A stretch of DNA of 11,646 nucleotides from Euryarchaeota archaeon UBA33 (GTDB lineage Archaea; Thermoplasmatota; E2; DHVEG-1), in contig DAYE01000077.1 of the NCBI GenBank assembly GCA_002506745.1, forward strand, positions 2,259 through 13,904. The letters are read 5' to 3'. Shown here piece after piece: positions 6,275 to 11,646 of the stretch (position 1 is the stretch's first letter; each line of letters begins with the position of its first letter). The position numbers and the translations under genes were made by a program. The notes beneath the pieces are model-generated. The model worked only from the letters and a program-made list of their open reading frames with translations, searched no databases and had not been told where the DNA came from.

Positions 6275-7720
6275 ATGCCAAGTATTGAGAATTTTGAACC
6301 AAAACTTGTATGGAAACATTTTGATGAGATTAGGAAAATCCCAAGATGCTCAAAACATGAGGAAAAAATCAGAGAATATATCGTCAATTTCGGAAAGAAA
6401 CAAGGACTGAAAACAAAAGTAGACCAGGTAGGCAATGTCGTTATTTTAAAACCGGCGACCGCAGGGATGCAAAACAAACCAACCGTCATCCTGCAAGGCC
6501 ATATGGACATGGTCTGTGAAAAGAACAGTGATGTGACATTCGATTTTTCTAAAGATCCTATCCAACTGAAGATCACCGGGGATCTGCTCACTGCGAACGG
6601 AACGACCCTCGGGGCAGACAACGGAATCGGTCTTGCGATAAGCCTTGCCCTCTTAGAAGATAAAAAGGTACGACACGGACCTATCGAAGCATTATACACC
6701 ATTGATGAAGAAACCGGTCTGACTGGTGCGTTTGCGATGAAATCAGACATGCTGACCGGGAAAATCATGCTCAACCTCGATAGCGAGGATTTCGGGGTAA
6801 TCACAGTTGCCAGTGCTGGTGGAGGAGACTCATCCATAGAGCTTCCTATTAAGATGCAAGCAACCCGGGGAGATGACTCTCTGATGGTGAAAGTCTCTGG
6901 TCTTCGTGGGGGTCATTCTGGGGTAGATATCCACGAACAACGAGGTAACGCCATAAAAATCCTGACACGCCTGCTTTGGAAAGCATCACAGAAATATGAT
7001 TTCACGCTCTTTGATATAAAAGGAGGAGATAAGCATAATGCCATCCCTCGAGAAGCGTACGCGAAATTGGTAATCGATAAGAAAAATAAAGGTTCCTTTG
7101 TCACGCAAATCAAGGCAGAGGAAAAAGAAATCTACGAGGAAATAAAACCAATCGACCCGAACCTTAAAGTCGATGTATCAACCTGTGAATCATCGAAGAC
7201 AGGACTGGAGAAATCCTCACAGGAGAAGCTGTTGAATCTCGTACATGGATTGCCCCATGGCGTCCATCAAATGAACTACGATATCAAAACATTGGTCAAC
7301 ACTTCGACGAATCTCGCCACGGTCGCTGTAAAAAACAATACAATCGTCATCGGGATGAGCTCACGATCTCCCATGAAATCCGCACTCCAGGACATGCGGG
7401 ACCGGATCAAAGCGATCGCGTCTCTTGCTGGTGCGAAAGTCACTGAGGGGACCCCGTATCCTGGTTGGAAACCTGATCTACAATCAAAGATACTAGCGCT
7501 TTCAAAGAAAACATTCAAAGACATGTTCAAAGCTGAGCCGAAAATCGAAGCGATTCACGCAGGACTTGAATGCGGTATCATTGGTGAGAAATTCCCAGGT
7601 ATGGATATGGTCTCGATTGGACCAACCCTGAAAAACCCGCATTCACCAGAGGAACAGCTGCATATCAGTACCGTCGATAAATTCTACCGATATCTGCTGA
7701 AAATCCTTGAGTCGGTCTAA
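6275..7720 (+). CDS. pepD: Cytosol non-specific dipeptidase (aminoacyl-histidine type, M20)
   Basis: Zinc dipeptidase of the M20 PepD branch, which hydrolyses dipeptides with broad specificity in the cytosol; 481 residues, the usual length. Seen: the metal-binding GHMDMV (75-80) with His 76 and the catalytic-support Asp 78. LGADNGIG (112-119) holds the bridging Asp 115. DEETGLTG (144-151) holds the general base Glu 145 and the zinc ligand Glu 146. LDSED (168-172) contains Asp 169, and NPHSPEE (454-460) contains the last ligand, His 456. The lid domain begins near 200, with GLRGGHSGVDI at 209-219. All expected ligands are present, so it should be active. The ATG has GGGAG 7 bp upstream. The glycosyltransferase starts 9 bp after its stop, so the two are probably co-transcribed, though no functional link is obvious. 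Confidence 0.95.
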   Translation: MPSIENFEPKLVWKHFDEIRKIPRCSKHEEKIREYIVNFGKKQGLKTKVDQVGNVVILKPATAGMQNKPTVILQGHMDMVCEKNSDVTFDFSKDPIQLKITGDLLTANGTTLGADNGIGLAISLALLEDKKVRHGPIEALYTIDEETGLTGAFAMKSDMLTGKIMLNLDSEDFGVITVASAGGGDSSIELPIKMQATRGDDSLMVKVSGLRGGHSGVDIHEQRGNAIKILTRLLWKASQKYDFTLFDIKGGDKHNAIPREAYAKLVIDKKNKGSFVTQIKAEEKEIYEEIKPIDPNLKVDVSTCESSKTGLEKSSQEKLLNLVHGLPHGVHQMNYDIKTLVNTSTNLATVAVKNNTIVIGMSSRSPMKSALQDMRDRIKAIASLAGAKVTEGTPYPGWKPDLQSKILALSKKTFKDMFKAEPKIEAIHAGLECGIIGEKFPGMDMVSIGPTLKNPHSPEEQLHISTVDKFYRYLLKILESV

Positions 7721-7729
7721 GGGAATATT

Positions 7730-8434
7730 GTGCCTGCTAAATGTACGTTTTCGATCATCATCCCTGTACTCCATGAATCAGCAATCATCAACACCCTGCT
7801 TGATTCGTTACAACAATTAGAGCATGACGAACCTTTTGAAATCATCGTCGTCGATGGAAGCAAAACACAAGATACCCTGCAAGTGATCTCTGATACAACT
7901 GTGAGGAAATACGCATGCTCTCAGGGACGAGGACGTCAGATGAACGAAGGAGCAGCCCATGCGACAGGAGACATCCTTGTGTTTCTTCATGCGGATACCT
8001 TTCTTCCATCAAACGCATTTTCTTTGATTCAAACCGCCCTGCAAAACGAACAGTACGTTGGAGGCGCATTTACATTACGAATTCAATCTCATAATCTGTT
8101 GCTTACAATGATGGCTGCTTTCTCTACGAGCCGATCTCAACTCACTCGTGCTCCGTACGGGGATCAAGTCATCTTTCTGAGGAAATCCTATTTTGATGCC
8201 ATCAGAGGATACAAGGATATACCCTTAATGGAAGATGTAGAACTGATGCGTCGTATTCATAATAAAAACGGAAAAATCGTCATCCTATCAACTCCAGTAA
8301 TAACCTCGGACCGACGATGGAGACAAGAAGGACTATTGTACACAGCAGTCAGAGATACTATCATCATTTTTTTGTACTGGTGTGGTATGCCTGCTGAGAA
8401 TCTCGCACGTTTCTATCCCTGGCAAGAATCATAG
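7730..8434 (+). CDS. Family 2 glycosyltransferase, arsenosugar-linked type (TIGR04283-like)
   Basis: GT-A glycosyltransferase of family 2, 234 residues. Seen: FSIIIPVLHE (7-16) opens the nucleotide-binding fold, VVDGSKTQDT (40-49) binds the nucleotide, and GRGRQMNEGAAHATGD (66-81) follows. HADT (87-90) carries the metal-binding Asp 89. GGAFTLR is at 111-117 and PYGDQVIF at 142-149. MEDVEL (167-172) supplies the catalytic-type acidic residues, and TSDRRWRQEG (192-201) precedes a hydrophobic tail (about 205-218). This combination (R-x-x-QMN, FLHADT, PYGDQ, MEDVEL, S-x-RRW) is the pattern I know from the glycosyltransferases named after arsenosugar loci, and ArsS follows 50-100 bp downstream. 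The start is GTG at 7730 with AGGGA 5 bp upstream. No ATG would keep the first strand, since the nearby ATG at 7741 is out of frame. The actual donor and acceptor are unknown. Confidence 0.85.
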   Translation: MPAKCTFSIIIPVLHESAIINTLLDSLQQLEHDEPFEIIVVDGSKTQDTLQVISDTTVRKYACSQGRGRQMNEGAAHATGDILVFLHADTFLPSNAFSLIQTALQNEQYVGGAFTLRIQSHNLLLTMMAAFSTSRSQLTRAPYGDQVIFLRKSYFDAIRGYKDIPLMEDVELMRRIHNKNGKIVILSTPVITSDRRWRQEGLLYTAVRDTIIIFLYWCGMPAENLARFYPWQES

Positions 8435-8438
8435 TGCG

Positions 8439-8446
8439 TATATAAG
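8439..8446 (+). promoter_or_regulatory. TATA box before arsS
   Basis: TATATAAG begins 5 bp after the glycosyltransferase stop and is followed by a purine-rich stretch. A start near 8467 gives arsS its own promoter, with a leader of about 18 nt (ATG 8485) or 63 nt (ATG 8530). The arsS run could therefore be expressed separately from pepD and the glycosyltransferase. Confidence 0.55.
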
Positions 8447-8529
8447 GAGAAAAATATCCCGTATCCAAATCGATAAATAGAGGAATGGAATTTGCGTCAC
8501 ACAGTTCTCCACTGAGGAAATTGAGTATC

Positions 8530-9489
8530 ATGTCAGAGAAAAAAAATAACTTCGAGCAACGTATTTTCGATGCAACCCATCAGCCATTACACTGCCTTGA
8601 TCTAGGCACTATTCAGATAAATATTGGTTTACTCTGCAATCAGACCTGCGAGCATTGCCATGTGGAGGCTTCACCAAAGCGAATGGAGCAGATGAGCTGG
8701 CAGACCATGCAAGCAATTTTGGCAGTGACATCAAAACTTCCACCGGTCCTGATTGATATCACCGGGGGAGCACCAGAGATGCATCCGCACCTAGAAAAAT
8801 TCCTCAGAACCCTTGTGCAACAACACCATCGGGTTCAACTCCGGACGAATCTGACTATCCTCCTAGATCCAACTTACAAACACTTCCCAAACCTCTACAG
8901 AGAACTTAACATAGAACTCGTGGCTTCATTTCCCTGTTACTTCGAAGAGGAGGTACGTCTTCAGCGTGGAAAGGGAGTGTTCGAAAAAAGCATTGAGGCA
9001 CTCCAATTATTGAATAAAATCGGGTATGGGACAACACCAAAGCTTCCACTCACCTTAGTGTTCAACCCTCTTGAACCAGTATTACCACCGGAACAAAAAA
9101 CTCTTGAAAACGACTACAGATCATATCTCACTGAACATTTCAACATCCAGTTCACAAGACTTATTACGCTGACGAATATGCCACTCGGACGATTCCTCAA
9201 TATGTTACAGGGGAAAAAACCAGAATATATGAAGTTATTGAAAGACTCATTTAACCCTGAGACGATTCCGTCATTAATGTGCCGTCATCAGATCAACATC
9301 GGATGGGACGGTACCCTTTACGACTGTGATTTTAACCTGGCCGCAGGGCTTCCAGTAACAACAAAAATACAAAAAAACATTAAACAATTTGACCACTCAG
9401 TGTTATCCAAAAGAAAAATAGCAACCGCAGATCACTGTTTTGGCTGTACTGCCGGCCATGGATCCTCCTGTGGAGGCGCTCTTATCTAA
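8530..9489 (+). CDS. arsS: ArsS, radical SAM arsenosugar biosynthesis protein
   Basis: Radical-SAM enzyme of the ArsS family, linked to transfer of the SAM-derived deoxyadenosyl group onto dimethylarsenic, the step from methylated arsenic toward arsenosugars. Numbering is from ATG 8485. Seen: CNQTCEHC (51-58) is the CxxxCxxC [4Fe-4S] site, and GGAPE (94-98) is the SAM-contacting loop. FPCYFEEEV (149-157) and QRGKGVFEKSI (160-170) are typical of the family. The C-terminal Cys-rich domain has Cys 266, 281, 318, 321 and 329, in CDFN and CFGCTAGHGSSCGGAL. Some relatives carry selenocysteine in this region; here all positions are Cys. Start choice: ATG 8485 has a GAGG only 1 bp away, whereas ATG 8530 has GAGG 12 bp upstream and gives the usual ~35 residues before the first Fe-S Cys, so I prefer 8530. 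The next gene begins 21 bp downstream. No arsM is visible. Confidence 0.9.
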   Translation: MSEKKNNFEQRIFDATHQPLHCLDLGTIQINIGLLCNQTCEHCHVEASPKRMEQMSWQTMQAILAVTSKLPPVLIDITGGAPEMHPHLEKFLRTLVQQHHRVQLRTNLTILLDPTYKHFPNLYRELNIELVASFPCYFEEEVRLQRGKGVFEKSIEALQLLNKIGYGTTPKLPLTLVFNPLEPVLPPEQKTLENDYRSYLTEHFNIQFTRLITLTNMPLGRFLNMLQGKKPEYMKLLKDSFNPETIPSLMCRHQINIGWDGTLYDCDFNLAAGLPVTTKIQKNIKQFDHSVLSKRKIATADHCFGCTAGHGSSCGGALI

Positions 9490-9503
9490 CGAAAGGAACG
9501 CAC

Positions 9504-9536
9504 ATGAGATATGAACGAAAACAACCAAAAAAATGA
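9504..9536 (+). other. 10-codon mini-ORF overlapping the VTT gene start
   Basis: ATG at 9504 opens a 10-residue frame (MRYERKQPKK, then TGA) that overlaps the start of the VTT gene in another frame. The SD AAGGA (9493-9497) is 6 bp before this ATG but 13 bp before the VTT gene's ATG at 9511. It is more likely chance than a real peptide, but it could lower or tune initiation at 9511. Confidence 0.2.
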
Positions 9537-10245
9537 ACGGCTGAAAGACTGGTGGAAACCAACCGTCCTCATCATCGTTATCGTAACACTCTTTATCGTC
9601 ATGAATCTGTATGGCCTTGGGGCGGACATCCAGGAGTTACAACACTGGATACAAGCACAGGGCGTCTGGGGACCGGTTGCATTCTTCTTTATCTATCTTG
9701 GAGCGGTGATAGCGACCATTCCCGGTACGATTTTTGGAGTGATCGCTGGTGGCCTTTTTGGCTCCCTGGTTGGAGTCATCCTCATCAGTGTCTCATCCAC
9801 TGTCGGAGCAAGCATATGCTTCTTGATCGCCCGATATTTTGCTCGTGATACGGTCGCTCGTTGGCTATCTAAAAACAAGACCATGAAACGACTTGACCAA
9901 CTCACCGAGGAACAAGGGATGATGATCGTCGGTTTAACCAGATTAATCCCGTTATTTCCCTTCACCTTACTGAATTACGGGTTTGGTCTGACCAAAGTCT
10001 CATTCAAAACCTATGTGTTCTGGTCATGGCTCTGCATGCTTCCCGGTTCAATCATCGTGGTTGTCGGTACTGATGCTCTCACCCAAGGCCTCACCCAAGG
10101 ACGTATCCCCTGGGAATTACTTGGTGTGTTAATTATCACTTGTTTTGCTCTGGGACTGATCGTCTGGTATTCACGACGAAGATTCAATGAAAAAAGAAAA
10201 AACCAAGAATCGAAAGAAGCAAATAAAAAAGAATTTGACTCCTAA
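9511..10245 (+). CDS. TVP38/TMEM64 (VTT domain) membrane protein
   Basis: Multi-pass membrane protein of the VTT/DedA superfamily, 244 residues. Seen: about six hydrophobic segments (18-37, 55-80, 82-107, 137-158, 168-188, 200-220). The first signature lies around PGTIFGVIAGGLFG (71-84), and the second in GLTRLIPLFPF (141-151) with NYGFGLT (155-161). These flank the re-entrant loops thought to form the pore or lipid-handling site. The tail from 221 is strongly charged (Arg/Lys/Glu) and cytoplasmic. Family members are proposed lipid scramblases or proton-driven transporters, and their exact substrates are rarely known. Wedged between arsS and the CCG iron-sulfur gene, this one may move a pathway intermediate or lipid; that is inference. 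The ATG at 9511 keeps the first helix intact, and the next in-frame ATG (9601) would delete most of it. Confidence 0.9.
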   Translation: MNENNQKNERLKDWWKPTVLIIVIVTLFIVMNLYGLGADIQELQHWIQAQGVWGPVAFFFIYLGAVIATIPGTIFGVIAGGLFGSLVGVILISVSSTVGASICFLIARYFARDTVARWLSKNKTMKRLDQLTEEQGMMIVGLTRLIPLFPFTLLNYGFGLTKVSFKTYVFWSWLCMLPGSIIVVVGTDALTQGLTQGRIPWELLGVLIITCFALGLIVWYSRRRFNEKRKNQESKEANKKEFDS

Positions 10246-10265
10246 AAAAAAGGTTTGAAATTTCT

Positions 10266-11411
10266 ATGAATGGACAAGCCGGAAAAAATAAGGAATCAGT
10301 ACCAACAAAAGTATTCCTAAGAGGGAAGGTTTCCGAATACAGCCAACGCTGTATTGAATGTAATAGATGCATGGACGTCTGCCCGGTGACGAAGGATACG
10401 TTTTCAATCCACGACCTCAATGTGGCATCACAAGACGGACAAAGCGTCCCTTTGAAGATTCAGGAATTCGCGTTTCGCTGCATGCAATGCGGACAATGTG
10501 TTCCAGTCTGCCCCAAAGACATCCGCAGAGACCACATGGTCCGCTATATTAAATATAAAATAAGAAACAAAACACCCTGGGGATACAAGCGGTATCTTCT
10601 CATAAAAGGACCAAATCAAACAGGAATGAGAAGAATCATCCAGCAGCTGTTTATCAGATCAAAAAAACTCACGAACAAGGATCTTGCCTGTTTCATGGAG
10701 ACAACCCCGGAAAAGAAAGTAGACGTGCTCTTCTATCCAGGTTGCTATATTTACTCAGCAAAGACAGTACGACAAACACTTCGCTTACTCAAACATGTCG
10801 GTAGTCGCTATAATGTTCTTGGTGGGGTGACTGCCTGTTGCGGAGCACCTCATCTGCTCCAGGGTGAATTTGACCAGGCTGATGATTGTCTTGAACTGCT
10901 CTACCAGAAAATCAAAGCCTGTGATCCTCGGATTATTCTCACCGCGTGTGCCGAATGTTATGAAGCAGTCGAGCAGATACGAAAAATGTATCAGATGGAT
11001 GTTGAGGTCCTGAGCGTCGCGCAGTACCTGTTGCGGTATCAAGACAAGTTCCTTGTGAAAAAAATCAGGGGGAAGATAACGGTCCATGATTCCTGCAGAT
11101 TCCGACCACAATCGCCACAAGGAGTAGCAGCTCATGATGCAGTTTCACGCTTCGGTGAGCTTGCCAAGCCACCCATGGATCAACCCTCCAGCTGCTGTTA
11201 TAAATGGAACCATGGCAGCGATCCAAATAATGCGTTGCGTTTGGTGAATTATCTTACAGCTGTGAAAAACCATGCTCCGACCCTCGTCTGTAACTGTCTG
11301 ACCTGCTTTGAAGAGCTAAAAAAAACATCTACCGATGTCGAGATCATCGATGTTCTCCAGCTCTTTGAGGAAGCCCTTCAAGCATCAGAGACCAGGGAAG
11401 AAGAATCATGA
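10266..11411 (+). CDS. GlpC/HdrD-like iron-sulfur protein (2 ferredoxin + 2 CCG domains)
   Basis: Soluble electron-transfer or catalytic subunit of the GlpC/HdrD family, 381 residues, close to GlpC in size. Seen: two [4Fe-4S] motifs, Cys 29/32/35/39 (CIECNRCMDVCP) and Cys 72/75/78/82 (CMQCGQCVPVCP). Two CCG domains follow: Cys 160, Cys 191-192, then CAEC (228-231); and Cys 277, Cys 310-311, then CLTC (344-347). Both CCG sets are complete. In HdrB/HdrD, CCG domains bind the noncubane clusters that act on disulfides; in GlpC they pass electrons to the membrane. No FAD dehydrogenase or cytochrome partner is present here. It starts 20 bp after the VTT gene (AGGT 11 bp before the ATG, a weak SD), and its stop overlaps the next start (ATGA). 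An active-site role in thiol or arsenic redox chemistry is possible but unproven. Confidence 0.88.
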   Translation: MNGQAGKNKESVPTKVFLRGKVSEYSQRCIECNRCMDVCPVTKDTFSIHDLNVASQDGQSVPLKIQEFAFRCMQCGQCVPVCPKDIRRDHMVRYIKYKIRNKTPWGYKRYLLIKGPNQTGMRRIIQQLFIRSKKLTNKDLACFMETTPEKKVDVLFYPGCYIYSAKTVRQTLRLLKHVGSRYNVLGGVTACCGAPHLLQGEFDQADDCLELLYQKIKACDPRIILTACAECYEAVEQIRKMYQMDVEVLSVAQYLLRYQDKFLVKKIRGKITVHDSCRFRPQSPQGVAAHDAVSRFGELAKPPMDQPSSCCYKWNHGSDPNNALRLVNYLTAVKNHAPTLVCNCLTCFEELKKTSTDVEIIDVLQLFEEALQASETREEES

Positions 11412-11646
11412 CAAAGGACCAAGACACCTGCATCCTGCTCTTCGTAAAATATCCTGAAAACGGCAACCATCAAACCACACTTGACCAAGGAAAAATCTAT
11501 CAATACAAGGTAGAGTTTTTAACGGTTGAAACAGGGGGATATACCAGAGTCGATGAAGAATCCGCCTTCTATCAAAGTATGATAAAAAATATCCCAGTGT
11601 TCCGGGGAAACGTCACAGAGGGAGAAGGACAAAAAGAGCGTTATAC
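11408..11646 (+). CDS. Partial gene, N-terminus like TIGR04282 glycosyltransferases
   Basis: The ATG overlaps the preceding stop as ATGA, so translation is probably coupled. The frame is open for all 79 codons to the window edge and the 3' end is missing. Residues 9-17 (ILLFVKYPE), with a Gly two residues later and a T-x-L at 24-26, recall the opening of the second arsenosugar-linked glycosyltransferase family, where the usual form is YPE-x-G-x-x-KTRL. Here the Lys-Thr-Arg core reads QTT, so the nucleotide-contacting Arg is missing. Residues 27-79 (with VEFLTVETGGYTRV and NIPVFRGNV) do not match what I remember of that family. The other two frames close within a few codons here, so a simple frameshift does not explain it. 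It may be a divergent member, a different domain behind a similar start, or a chimeric contig end. Confidence 0.5.
   Translation, partial: MTKDQDTCILLFVKYPENGNHQTTLDQGKIYQYKVEFLTVETGGYTRVDEESAFYQSMIKNIPVFRGNVTEGEGQKERY

Noticed and set aside
6244..6837. 197-codon open frame on the minus strand
   Set aside because: It lies opposite the N-terminal half of pepD, whose zinc ligands and family blocks are clear. It has no SD or recognisable domain and looks like an antisense shadow.
8530..9489. ArsS as a selenoprotein
   Set aside because: The frame contains no in-frame TGA and the relevant C-terminal positions are all Cys codons, so selenocysteine is not needed.
10785..11135. 116-codon minus-strand frame inside the CCG protein gene
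   Set aside because: The plus-strand product has all CCG cysteines in place, so this frame is a shadow.
11408..11646. Frameshift explaining the odd partial gene
   Set aside because: The two other forward frames meet stops quickly in 11470-11520 (tga, tag), and neither restores a glycosyltransferase-like sequence.
1..11646. CRISPR array, tRNA, rRNA or transposon
   Set aside because: I saw no regularly spaced repeats, tRNA-like cloverleaf with a TTCRA arm, rRNA core sequence, transposase or terminal inverted repeats. Almost all sequence is covered by genes and short promoter gaps.

Overview
The window looks like the chromosome of a mesophilic archaeon, most likely a euryarchaeon. A Thermoplasmatota-like lineage is my guess, but nothing here proves it. 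The archaeal signs are an archaeal-type clamp-loader large subunit (RFC-L) at the left edge and short A/T boxes (TTTATATA, TATATAAG and similar) 25-45 bp before several start codons. Genes also split between apparently leaderless starts with no Shine-Dalgarno (SD) and starts with a short leader carrying GGAGG-like sites. I see no tRNA, rRNA, insertion sequence or CRISPR array.

Left part (1-6240), housekeeping genes in small divergent and convergent units. rfcL (+) runs into a convergent single-pass surface protein (-) only 3 bp away. That protein diverges from a flavodoxin (+) across a 189-bp promoter region. The flavodoxin converges on a lemA-htpX operon (-), a membrane protein plus a zinc membrane protease for envelope quality control. 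Upstream, also on the minus strand, is an LsrF/DhnA-type class I aldolase or thiolase. It has a clean TATA box, a short leader and a 19-bp near-perfect palindrome over the predicted transcription start and SD. Divergent from it is an apparently leaderless four-helix membrane protein with a small soluble C-terminal domain.

Right part (6240-11646), all on the plus strand. A cytosol non-specific dipeptidase (pepD, M20 family) is followed 9 bp later by a family 2 glycosyltransferase of the arsenosugar-linked type. After a fresh TATA box comes a tight run: the radical-SAM arsenosugar enzyme ArsS, a TVP38/TMEM64 (VTT) membrane protein, a GlpC/HdrD-like iron-sulfur protein with two ferredoxin and two CCG domains, and, by an ATGA overlap, the start of a gene cut by the window edge. 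Its first ~26 residues resemble the second arsenosugar-linked glycosyltransferase family, although the rest does not match what I know of it.

The most notable content is this archaeal organoarsenical (arsenosugar-type) locus. Family knowledge suggests that ArsS moves the SAM-derived deoxyadenosyl group onto dimethylarsenic and glycosyltransferases act on the product. I infer that the VTT protein and the CCG iron-sulfur protein supply transport or membrane handling and redox power. The methyltransferase ArsM is not in the window. The LsrF-like aldolase is a second point of interest, because no other autoinducer-2 genes are nearby.
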